Source: Campylobacter concisus
Lineage (GTDB): Bacteria > Campylobacterota > Campylobacteria > Campylobacterales > Campylobacteraceae
Reading direction: 5' to 3'
Assembly: GCF_002092855.1 (NCBI RefSeq)
Contig: NZ_LVLC01000030.1
Span: 212,853 to 276,852, forward strand
Length of the DNA stretch: 64,000 nt
The position numbers and the translations under genes were made by a program. The notes beneath the pieces are model-generated. The model made no database searches and had not been told where the DNA came from. It saw only the letters and a list, made by a program, of their open reading frames with translations. Numbering within the stretch: position 1 is the first letter of the stretch; each line of letters opens with the position of its first letter. Positions 27,432-35,281 of this stretch are shown here, piece by piece.

Positions 27432-28580
27432 TTAGAAATTTCCACCCACAGCACAAGAGCTAGCTGGATATGAAGTAAGTCCGTAGTCAGCCGACTCCAC
27501 GTTATAAAAGTCCAAATTTGCACTTCGTGAGATGATATATTCAAAGCCTTTTTGATTTAGCTCGATCAAAATTTCAAGCTCCGTATCTCTTTTGCAGACT
27601 ATGCTTTCAAAAAAGTGAGAGAAGAAAGAAATTTTGGTATTTTCCTTTTGCATTGAGTGATTTAGCATGAGCTCCATGTTGCTAAAAATTTTAAAGATTG
27701 TTTGATTTGTCTCAAATTTACCAAATCTAGCATAATAATTTTGCAAATTTGCGTCATTTAGTACGATGTTTTTGATGCAGTTTTTAGTGATCTGCTCGTA
27801 AATAAGACCAAAAAGCTCAATAGAGGCATTTTGATTATCCATCACTCTATTTTCGTGATTTGTGACTACTACAAAGCCATCTTTTATCTCGTATTTTTCA
27901 TTTTTATAATAAAAGCTAACATTTGCCACTTCTTGCTCAAAGCGCTTTTTATAAGCAAAAGAGAGATAGTTTAAAACGCCCATTTTATCGATAATAGCTG
28001 AGCTTCTTACGCCACCATCTAGCTCGTGCTGCATGAAGTATCTTATGAAGCTACCTTGCTCTATATCAAAGCTATTTAAATACTCGATCTTATCAAGATA
28101 GATGCAGCGGTAAAGCTTTACAAATTCTGGATTTAGCCTAACATTTATCTCATCTTGTAGCTCGCCATATTTGTCGGTTTGCTCTGCATCTATAAATTCG
28201 ATTATATTCATCTGCTTTTCGATCTTGTCTTTAACAAAGATCGAAATTTTCACGTCCTGCATCTCATAAAAGCACTTTATCGTATCGGTGGCACTTTTTG
28301 TGATATCTGTTTTAAATTTCTTAGCAAGCTCTGCTTTTTTAAGGGTAAGTGAAAAGTCGCCATTTTTTAGTTTATTTTGTGAGTACAAAAGATAGAGTAG
28401 CTGCTCATAGACCATGAGATGTGAGTAGGTTAAAAATGTATTATCCACCACGATGACGTAGTAGCAACGTGTTATAGAGTACCTTTTATTATTTTGCAAA
28501 AATTTATCATAAATTTTTAATTTGCTTGGGGATTTACATACCTTAAAAACATCATATGATTCCAAAAATATATTTTCCAT
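27432..28580 (-). CDS. Hypothetical protein, possible replication-initiator-like
   Basis: 382 aa, cytoplasmic. The segment MVYEQLLYLLYSQNKL followed by SLTLKKAELAKKFKTD looks like the winged-helix start of plasmid replication initiators or a TrfA/RepB-like fold, but the match is by impression only. The middle and C-terminal parts are unrecognised. If it is a Rep, island 2 could have a plasmid-like replicative stage. It stands alone, opposite to the dsb module. Confidence 0.5.
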   Translation of the reverse strand: MENIFLESYDVFKVCKSPSKLKIYDKFLQNNKRYSITRCYYVIVVDNTFLTYSHLMVYEQLLYLLYSQNKLKNGDFSLTLKKAELAKKFKTDITKSATDTIKCFYEMQDVKISIFVKDKIEKQMNIIEFIDAEQTDKYGELQDEINVRLNPEFVKLYRCIYLDKIEYLNSFDIEQGSFIRYFMQHELDGGVRSSAIIDKMGVLNYLSFAYKKRFEQEVANVSFYYKNEKYEIKDGFVVVTNHENRVMDNQNASIELFGLIYEQITKNCIKNIVLNDANLQNYYARFGKFETNQTIFKIFSNMELMLNHSMQKENTKISFFSHFFESIVCKRDTELEILIELNQKGFEYIISRSANLDFYNVESADYGLTSYPASSCAVGGNF

Positions 28581-28877
28581 TACCGCCCCTTTTTACCTTA
28601 TGCAAAAATATTACATAACTATTCTTTAAGCCAATTTGAATTTACAAACTAATTAATAAAAATAATTCTATAAAAATTAATATTAATTTAATTAAATATA
28701 GATTAATTATATAAAATATTTTTGTATAAATCTATTTTTATTTACAAATTTTTATTTTATAAAGTAGAAATTAGCTATAAAAATATATTTTTTAAACTAA
28801 ATTTAATAAATATAGTTATATTATTTTTCTCAGATAAGCATGCTTAGATTTTAAAATTTACAAATTGGGAGCTCAAA
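28581..28877. promoter_or_regulatory. Very AT-rich promoter region of the first dba-dsbI module
   Basis: About 300 bp almost only A and T, with several TATATT/TATTAT elements, between divergent genes. The start of transcription cannot be fixed. A similarly AT-rich region lies before the second module at 39196-39541. Confidence 0.4.
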
Positions 28878-29045
28878 ATGGAATTTCTAATTTTGACGCT
28901 ATTTCTGATCAGTGGTCTTATCTTATATATAAAGCCGCAGATGAAAAAAATAGCAACGTCCTGCTTGGCTTTGGGGTGCGTAATACTGGTTGCACTAGAG
29001 TTTTACGTAAATTTATGGGTAGTCTTGCCAATAGGCAACTTTTAG
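28878..29045 (+). CDS. dba: Dba-like small membrane protein
   Basis: A 55-aa protein (starts MEFLILTLFLISGLILYI, ends VVLPIGNF) with two hydrophobic segments around a short basic turn. It is directly upstream of dsbI with a 9-nt gap, matching the known C. jejuni dba-dsbI arrangement, in which translation of dba and dsbI is coupled. A paralogue with the same ends (MEFL at the start, VPMGNF at the end) is at 39028-39195. An overlapping longer frame in another phase is spurious. Confidence 0.75.
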   Translation: MEFLILTLFLISGLILYIKPQMKKIATSCLALGCVILVALEFYVNLWVVLPIGNF

Positions 29046-29054
29046 GAGGGCAAG

Positions 29055-29765
29055 ATGCAAACGAAACAAAATGAAATCCCAGCAAACGAACAAGGCTTTT
29101 TCAACCTTATGTCACTAGCCATCACCGCTCTTGTGGCACTTCCAGTTGGTATCGCCTGCTTGGTGCTTGGCTTTGGACTAGGTGATAACCCTTGCATAAT
29201 GTGCTGGGCCGAGAGGATCACGATGATAGCTATCAGCCTAATAGCGCTTTTCATCATCAGGTACGGACTAAAGCCTGGCTATCTAGCAGCACTTTTACTA
29301 ATGGCTTGCTGGGGCATATTTAACGGCTTTATCCACTACAGCCTAGATGGAACATTTGGTGGCTATCTTGACATCAAACAAGGTTTTGGCCTTGAAATTT
29401 TAGGTGCCCACACTCAGTTTTGGGTTATGGTTGTTGATTTTTGTGTGATCATATTTTTGGCTCTTATATTTTTGTTTAGCAAAAACTTAGGCCTTATAAT
29501 GCAAAAAAGCTCAAATGGCGAATACGGCGACTTTCTAAGCTACTTGCCACTTGGCAAATTTGCAAATTTGGTCTTTATCGTGATCATACTTGCAAACTGT
29601 GTTCAAGCCTTTATAGCTTCTGGTCCACCACCATATCTAGGATCTAGCACACCACCTAGAATGAGCATCGATCCTTCAAAATGGTTCTGGGAAAAAGACC
29701 ACTGGGATAGCTCACTTGACTTTAGATTTGACTGGAACCCTGAGCTTCCAGACCTAGTAAAGTAA
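29055..29765 (+). CDS. dsbI: DsbI/DsbB-type disulfide-generating membrane protein
   Basis: 236 aa, about five hydrophobic segments. The redox pair Cys47/Cys50 (NPCIMC) sits after the first membrane segment, as in DsbB/DsbI. Such proteins reoxidise a periplasmic thiol oxidase and pass electrons to quinone. C. jejuni and H. pylori DsbI are about twice as long because of a fused periplasmic beta-propeller. Here the protein ends after the membrane part (WNPELPDLVK) and the next gene encodes a separate periplasmic protein. AGGAGGG precedes the ATG. Confidence 0.85.
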   Translation: MQTKQNEIPANEQGFFNLMSLAITALVALPVGIACLVLGFGLGDNPCIMCWAERITMIAISLIALFIIRYGLKPGYLAALLLMACWGIFNGFIHYSLDGTFGGYLDIKQGFGLEILGAHTQFWVMVVDFCVIIFLALIFLFSKNLGLIMQKSSNGEYGDFLSYLPLGKFANLVFIVIILANCVQAFIASGPPPYLGSSTPPRMSIDPSKWFWEKDHWDSSLDFRFDWNPELPDLVK

Positions 29766-29775
29766 GGAGTAAAAG

Positions 29776-30669
29776 ATGAAAAAGATAATATTTTTTATCG
29801 CATTAGCAAGCCTTGCTTTTGGTTTTAGCTTTGACATGGATAGCAAAAATGGAGCTATCCAAAACATAAAAGAGCTAGGTCTTAAAGATACGCTCACTCT
29901 AAATTTGCAAAATGATAATGCAATAACTGGAGCTGACTACGATGAAGGCAAAAAGCAGTTCGCTCTTGTCTCAAACGACAATGAATTTTACATCGCAGAT
30001 GAGAATTTAAAGCCTCTAAGTTATGCTAAGCACGACCGCCATTTTATAATGGAGATGGAAGCAACAGTCGGAGCTACTTGGTACAAAAAAGAGCTTGGCA
30101 TGATAAGTTACAACAAGACTTTTGTCTTCTATGAGCCAGCTAGCAACCTTAGTAAAGATGAGCAAAATAGCCAGTGGAGGCACCTATTGGCTGGATATGA
30201 CGCGTGGAAGCTAAATGACCTTGGTAACAAGGGCAGATTTTCTACCATTAGATCAAAACAGCAGTACATCTTAGGCTGGGACTACCTAGAAAGTGAGAAT
30301 AAATTTTTCACAGCTAGCGTGCCAAATGACGTTAGAGACTACTGGAGTGTCGCTATATTTGACGGCGACGATAAGATGATCTTAGAAGAATTTGTACCAA
30401 AAGCTGGAGCAAATTTACAGCTAAAAGAGGGTAGAAATTTAAACAACTACTACATTACTGGCATCGACGTAGAGCCCGATGCGCTCTATCTTTTAAGCAA
30501 AAATTTCTCAACTATTTTAAAGTTAAATTTGACCACCAAAGAGATAGACGAGGCATTTAGTTTTAGTGGGGTAAATAACCCAAGAGCATTAGCGATCAAA
30601 GATAATAAATTTTACATCTTCTCACGAGAAGGCAAAGAGAATAAAGTTTTTATCTTTGAGATGAAATAG
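29776..30669 (+). CDS. Periplasmic protein, probable detached DsbI beta-propeller part
   Basis: 297 aa with a signal peptide (KKIIFFIALASLAFGFS). It has repeated beta-type blocks spaced like propeller blades (ITGADYDEGKKQFALVSND, FVFYEPASN, YYITGIDVEPDALYLLSKNF, NPRALAIKDNKFYIFSREG). It follows dsbI by 10 nt. Because longer DsbI proteins have a C-terminal periplasmic propeller, it is probably the separate counterpart (inference). A paralogue lies at 37366-38253 with the same gene order. Confidence 0.65.
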   Translation: MKKIIFFIALASLAFGFSFDMDSKNGAIQNIKELGLKDTLTLNLQNDNAITGADYDEGKKQFALVSNDNEFYIADENLKPLSYAKHDRHFIMEMEATVGATWYKKELGMISYNKTFVFYEPASNLSKDEQNSQWRHLLAGYDAWKLNDLGNKGRFSTIRSKQQYILGWDYLESENKFFTASVPNDVRDYWSVAIFDGDDKMILEEFVPKAGANLQLKEGRNLNNYYITGIDVEPDALYLLSKNFSTILKLNLTTKEIDEAFSFSGVNNPRALAIKDNKFYIFSREGKENKVFIFEMK

Positions 30670-30691
30670 CCATCAAATTTAAGGAGAAAAC

Positions 30692-32983
30692 ATGCAAAGA
30701 CGTTCTTTCCTAAAAGGCACCGGAGCAGCTCTAGCAGCAGCTGGAACAGCTCCTAGTCTATTTGGTATGGAGCAATTTGAGGTGGATTTTAACCCAAAAT
30801 CCTATAAGAACGAGGAAAATGTAGAGTACCACTACCTAACCTGTCCTAGAAACTGCCGTGATGCCTGTTCGATGATCGCTGAGATCAAAGACGGCAAAAT
30901 GGTAAGCATAAAAGGCGATCCAAAACACCCTCTAACGCAAGGCACAGTCTGCGTCAAGGGCCACACCTACGCCATGCACCTATATAACGCCGACCGCATC
31001 ATGCACCCTATGAAAAGAGTCGGCAAAAAGGGCGAAGGAAAATGGGAAAAGATAAGCTGGGATCAAGCCTTAAAAGAGATAGCTGCAAAGCTAACTGAGA
31101 TAAAAGAGAAATTTGGCGGCGAGGCTTTGACTGAGTTTGTCTACTCTGGCAACGAAGGACATATCTCGAAAACTATCGCACCGGGAAATTTCTTTGAAAA
31201 ATATGGAGCCACAAGGCTTGTTAGAAACCCTTGTGACTGGCCAAGATACGCGGGTACTCCTAGCGTTATAGGTACTGACTTCTCAAAAGATGCACTTGAG
31301 ATCGATGAGAGTGATATGTACATTAGCTGGGGATCAAACGAAGCTTACACAGCCGTACACTGGATAAGATTTGCTCACCGCGTTAAAAAAAGAGGCGGAA
31401 AGATCATCGTTATAAATACGATAAGAATTCCTCTTGCAAACCAAGCTGATATGTTTATCCAGCTAAAACCATCTAGTGACCCTGCATTTTGTCTAGCGGT
31501 CTGTAAATTTTTAATAGAAGAAGATCTATATGATCATGAATTTGTAGAAAAATACACAACAGGCTTTGAAGATCTAGTGCACGAGTGCTCACTCTATACC
31601 TATGGCGAGCTATCTGAGATGTGCGGAGCAAGTGTGGATCAGATAAAAGTCTTTGCTAGAGAGTACGCTCACGCAAAAGCACCAGCTATCATGCACGGCG
31701 ACGGCGGACAAAGACACTTTAACGGAGCAAGACTTGTTCGTGCGGTTACATTTTTACCAGTTTTAACTGGCGCCTTGACAAAGCTTGGTGGCGGACTATT
31801 TTGGGCATATGTGCATGTAAAAGGCTGCTTTAATTTCGACAACTGTATGCCAGACCTATCTCCAAAAGATAAAGATGGCAAAAAGATAGAAAGACAGCAA
31901 GTAAGCTATATAGAATTTGGTAAAGGCATACAAAAAGAAAATCCAACATATCTTGACAAGCCTATAAACACGGTCATTAGAGCATGTATCAACTACAACT
32001 CAAATTTAATGGTAACAGCGCCAAATACAAATTTGATCAAAAAACGCATAATGGACGATGACTTCTTCTTAGTTGTCCTTGATCCATATGATATCGATAC
32101 TTGCGACTATGCTGACTATGTGCTACCTGGTGTTACATTTATGGAGAGTGAGGATATCCAAAACGACCAAATTTCTGGATATGTTTGTTATAACGCTCAA
32201 AGTGTAAAACCTCTTGGCGAAGCTAAGACAAATTTAGAGTTCTTCAACGCTCTTGCAAAAGCGATGGGCTATACAGAAGAGTGCTTTAACTGGGATAGCG
32301 AAACAGTTTGCAGACGCTTTTTGGATACAGAATTTGCCAAAAAACAAAACATCACCTATGAAAAACTAAAATCAGTCGGCTGGATCAAGCCATTTAGAAC
32401 GCCTGAAACGATGAAAGATCAGTTCCCGTACTACCCTTATACGCCAAAAGACAAACTAATATTTGGTACAAAGAGTGGAAAATGCGAGCTTTACTCACAA
32501 ACCTTTAAAGACGCAGGATATCATCCAGTAATAGACCTTGAAACTGACTGGGACTACTATGAAAAGAGCAATAAATTTGGAAAAGACTATCTCAAAAAAT
32601 ATCCGCTTTATTTCATGACGCCAGGTACTCAGCTCCAAGACAACTCAAACTGGGGCAATATGCCTTATATCCTAAAAAGGGTTATCGTTAAAGGCAATGC
32701 TGAGTTATTTATGACACGTGAAGATATGGAGGCTCGCGGTATCAAAAACGGAGACACAGTTGAGGCAACAAATGAAAAGGGAACAGCCGTCTTTACAGCA
32801 GTCGAGACAAATCAAATGAACCCAGGCATAGTCTATGCGTGGAACAACATCTGGGTAAAAGTGACTAAATCAAGAACTGGGGCAAATATACTTTGCTCTG
32901 ATGGCGTTAGTGACCTAGGAAATGGCTCAACCTATACAGCTAGCTTTTGTGAAGTAAAAAAAGCAGCTAAACAAGAGATGTAA
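30692..32983 (+). CDS. Molybdopterin oxidoreductase, catalytic subunit (DMSO reductase superfamily)
   Basis: 763 aa, exported by the Tat pathway (QRRSFLKGTGAALAAAG). A [4Fe-4S] site is formed by Cys51, Cys55, Cys59 and Cys87. The Mo-ligand position appears to be Cys181 in RNPCDWPRYAG, not the Ser of true DMSO reductases, so a sulfur-compound reductase or another branch is more likely than DmsA in the strict sense. C-terminal guanine-dinucleotide-binding motifs (MTPGTQLQDNSNWG) are present. It acts with the Fe-S, chaperone and NrfD-like genes downstream. Substrate unknown. Confidence 0.88.
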   Translation: MQRRSFLKGTGAALAAAGTAPSLFGMEQFEVDFNPKSYKNEENVEYHYLTCPRNCRDACSMIAEIKDGKMVSIKGDPKHPLTQGTVCVKGHTYAMHLYNADRIMHPMKRVGKKGEGKWEKISWDQALKEIAAKLTEIKEKFGGEALTEFVYSGNEGHISKTIAPGNFFEKYGATRLVRNPCDWPRYAGTPSVIGTDFSKDALEIDESDMYISWGSNEAYTAVHWIRFAHRVKKRGGKIIVINTIRIPLANQADMFIQLKPSSDPAFCLAVCKFLIEEDLYDHEFVEKYTTGFEDLVHECSLYTYGELSEMCGASVDQIKVFAREYAHAKAPAIMHGDGGQRHFNGARLVRAVTFLPVLTGALTKLGGGLFWAYVHVKGCFNFDNCMPDLSPKDKDGKKIERQQVSYIEFGKGIQKENPTYLDKPINTVIRACINYNSNLMVTAPNTNLIKKRIMDDDFFLVVLDPYDIDTCDYADYVLPGVTFMESEDIQNDQISGYVCYNAQSVKPLGEAKTNLEFFNALAKAMGYTEECFNWDSETVCRRFLDTEFAKKQNITYEKLKSVGWIKPFRTPETMKDQFPYYPYTPKDKLIFGTKSGKCELYSQTFKDAGYHPVIDLETDWDYYEKSNKFGKDYLKKYPLYFMTPGTQLQDNSNWGNMPYILKRVIVKGNAELFMTREDMEARGIKNGDTVEATNEKGTAVFTAVETNQMNPGIVYAWNNIWVKVTKSRTGANILCSDGVSDLGNGSTYTASFCEVKKAAKQEM

Positions 32984-32994
32984 AGGGGTCTAAG

Positions 32995-33546
32995 ATGAAA
33001 AGAAAACAAGGTTTTTTATTTGATTATAACTTTTGTATAGGCTGCAAGGCTTGTGAAATTTCATGTCAAGTCTATCACAACCAAGATCCAGATATCAACT
33101 GGAGACATGTTGATGGCCTTATGATACACGAAGATGGCATAGAAAAAGAGATCTTTATAACTCACTCTTGCCATCACTGCGATGAGCCAGCCTGTATGGA
33201 TGTCTGCCCAGTTGGAGCATATATCAAGCTAGAAAATGGTGTCGTACAGCCACTTCATGATAAGTGCATAGGCTGTGGATACTGCTTGATGGCTTGCCCT
33301 TATGGCTCTATCACAAAAGGCAAGGACGGTAAAGCTCAAAAGTGCAATCTCTGCGCTGAAAAACTTGAGCGTGGCGAAGAGCCAGCTTGTGTAGCAGGCT
33401 GTCCGTGTGGAGTACTAAAACTTGTTGATAGCAACGTCAGCGACAGCGCTGGTATGCAAAAAGAGATGCCAGGCTTTAAGCACTTCTTTACCAAGCCAAA
33501 CATCCGCTTTTATCCAAGAATGAAGCGAAACGAATTCATACACTAA
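32995..33546 (+). CDS. Four-cluster ferredoxin-like electron-transfer subunit
   Basis: 183 aa, DmsB/PsrB type. Four cysteine groups for [4Fe-4S] clusters are visible (CIGCKACEISC, CHHCDEPACMDVC, CIGCGYCLMAC, CNLC with CVAGCPCGV). No signal peptide; it should be carried across the membrane with the Tat-exported catalytic subunit and relay electrons from the NrfD-like anchor. AGGGG lies before the ATG and the gap to the catalytic gene is 11 nt. Confidence 0.92.
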   Translation: MKRKQGFLFDYNFCIGCKACEISCQVYHNQDPDINWRHVDGLMIHEDGIEKEIFITHSCHHCDEPACMDVCPVGAYIKLENGVVQPLHDKCIGCGYCLMACPYGSITKGKDGKAQKCNLCAEKLERGEEPACVAGCPCGVLKLVDSNVSDSAGMQKEMPGFKHFFTKPNIRFYPRMKRNEFIH

Positions 33547-33556
33547 AGAGTAAAAG

Positions 33557-34195
33557 ATGGGTAAGATCAAAGAAAAGCTTAGCGTTAGCCTTAGTGTTGA
33601 AGACTTTTTAAGGCGATTTTTCTTAGTAGAGCTTAGAGAGCAAAATTTAGATGAGCTCATAAGCCTAAGCCTTAATTTTAGTGATAAATTTAAAAATCAC
33701 AACTTCATACTTTGGCTAAATAAGTGCAAAGATGATCTAAATTTGCTAGACGATCTAAGATATGAATTTAACAGGCTTTTTGTAGGGCCAAGACACCCAA
33801 AAGCTGAGCCATATGAGTCGGTTTATTTTGATTATAAAACGATGTTTGGCGAGAAGACTATGCAGGTGCGAAGCTTTTATGAAAGCTCTGGACTAAAGCT
33901 TAGTAAAGAGCAGTTTGATAAATTTCCAGATGACTTCATCGGATACGAGCTGCAATACCTTTACTTTCTAAGTTTCAATGCCTTACAAGCAGACGAAAAA
34001 GAGAAAATGGATGAAATTTTACATAAAAAATATGACTTCATCCGCACTCATCCGTTTGAGTGGTTTTATAAATTTAGCTCTCGCTGTAAGGAAGCTACAA
34101 ATTTAGAAGCTTATGTGAGCTTTGCTGATTTTTTAAATTTATATCTTGAAAACGAGATAGAGCAATCAAGAGCTCTTCTAACTTTTAAGAGTTAA
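33557..34195 (+). CDS. TorD/DmsD-family chaperone
   Basis: 212 aa, all-helical cytoplasmic protein. The typical motifs are YEFNRLFVGPRHPKAEPYESVY and the helix pair ending HPFEWFYKFS. It should bind the Tat signal of the catalytic subunit and hold it until the molybdenum cofactor is inserted. Codons are AT-rich like the two genes before it. Confidence 0.85.
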   Translation: MGKIKEKLSVSLSVEDFLRRFFLVELREQNLDELISLSLNFSDKFKNHNFILWLNKCKDDLNLLDDLRYEFNRLFVGPRHPKAEPYESVYFDYKTMFGEKTMQVRSFYESSGLKLSKEQFDKFPDDFIGYELQYLYFLSFNALQADEKEKMDEILHKKYDFIRTHPFEWFYKFSSRCKEATNLEAYVSFADFLNLYLENEIEQSRALLTFKS

Positions 34196-34205
34196 AGGAT
34201 AGATA

Positions 34206-35093
34206 ATGGAACAAACAACTTGGGGATGGCTCATAGTCATCTATCTATTTTTGGGCGGTTTAGGCGCCGGGGCATTTTTGTGCTCGGCTTTGGCTTATAA
34301 GGGCTTTTTGGGCTCGTTAAACGAGAGATTTTATAAATTCGGCTTTCTGCTAGCACCCGTTGCGGTAATAATAGGAACTGCGCTTTTGCTATTTGACTTG
34401 GCACCGAGCGCCGCGATAAATCCTCTTAAAATTTTACAGCTCTATACGCGCCCGGTTTCGATGATGAGCATAGGTACGTATCTACTTACGTTTTTCATCG
34501 TAGTCAGCGTTTTGGTGCTTTTGCAGATCAAAAAGAGCGGTAAAATTTGCGATATGATGCTCACGCTCGGAGCTATTTTGGCGCTTGGAGTGATGGGGTA
34601 TACCGGGCTACTACTTTACGTCGTAAAGGCGATCCCGCTTTGGGCTAGCGTGTGGCTGCCGATTTTATTTACGATCTCCGCGATCTCTACGGGGCTTAGT
34701 GCAAACGCCGCCGCTACACTAAATGCAGGGCACGGGCTAAGCCACTGCGCGCATAAATTTCACGTCGTATTAGTCGCGCTTGAGATTGTTGCGGTGCTAG
34801 CGCTGTTTGCGAGCGTGAGAAGTGAGGCTGCAGGCATGGCTAGCGTAACTAAGATAGTCAGCGGCTCGCTTGCGCCGATATTTTGGATAGGCTTTGTCGT
34901 GTTTGGGCTTGCACTGCCGCTGTTAGGCGGAAGCAAATTTATGCTTCGCGGCTGCAGCGTTAACGCAGACGGCAGCGTCTGTGCGCACGGCGGCGAGGAG
35001 GTAAAAAGCTGTGTTTATAACGAATACGGCGTGCTTGTAGGCGGCTTTTGCCTAAGAGCATTTATAGTACTCGGCGCGGTATATATATTTTAG
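34206..35093 (+). CDS. NrfD/DmsC-like membrane anchor subunit
   Basis: 295 aa, eight or nine hydrophobic segments, NrfD-type start (WGWLIVIYLFLGGLGAGAF). It would bind quinol and feed the Fe-S subunit. Base composition changes sharply about 40-60 bp into the gene: upstream genes are AT-rich, but the rest uses many GCC, GGC, CGC and CTG codons like 37366-39195. The gene is probably a recombinant with another operon's anchor. Confidence 0.85.
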   Translation: MEQTTWGWLIVIYLFLGGLGAGAFLCSALAYKGFLGSLNERFYKFGFLLAPVAVIIGTALLLFDLAPSAAINPLKILQLYTRPVSMMSIGTYLLTFFIVVSVLVLLQIKKSGKICDMMLTLGAILALGVMGYTGLLLYVVKAIPLWASVWLPILFTISAISTGLSANAAATLNAGHGLSHCAHKFHVVLVALEIVAVLALFASVRSEAAGMASVTKIVSGSLAPIFWIGFVVFGLALPLLGGSKFMLRGCSVNADGSVCAHGGEEVKSCVYNEYGVLVGGFCLRAFIVLGAVYIF

Positions 35094-35116
35094 TTTCTCC
35101 CTTTTTCTGATACTTG

Positions 35117-35136
35117 GGTCGGATGAAAGTCCGACC
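35117..35136 (+). terminator. Terminator of the molybdoenzyme operon
   Basis: GGTCGGA/TCCGACC 7-bp stem with a 6-nt loop, followed by TTTAAATTGTGATTTTTT. Confidence 0.75.
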
Positions 35137-35281
35137 TTTAAATTGTGATTTTTTCGATAGACCACCAAAAGAGACACAACATTGCATAACTCTTGACTTT
35201 AAATATTGTGGGTAAAATTTAACCACATTTGATAGATTATGATATTAAATTTGGTAGCAGACATCATAGCTCGTTAAATAG

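Noticed and set aside
28865..29074. 69-aa ORF overlapping dba
   Set aside because: Out of frame with the 55-aa Dba-like protein at 28878-29045, which has a paralogue with matching ends and the expected position before dsbI.
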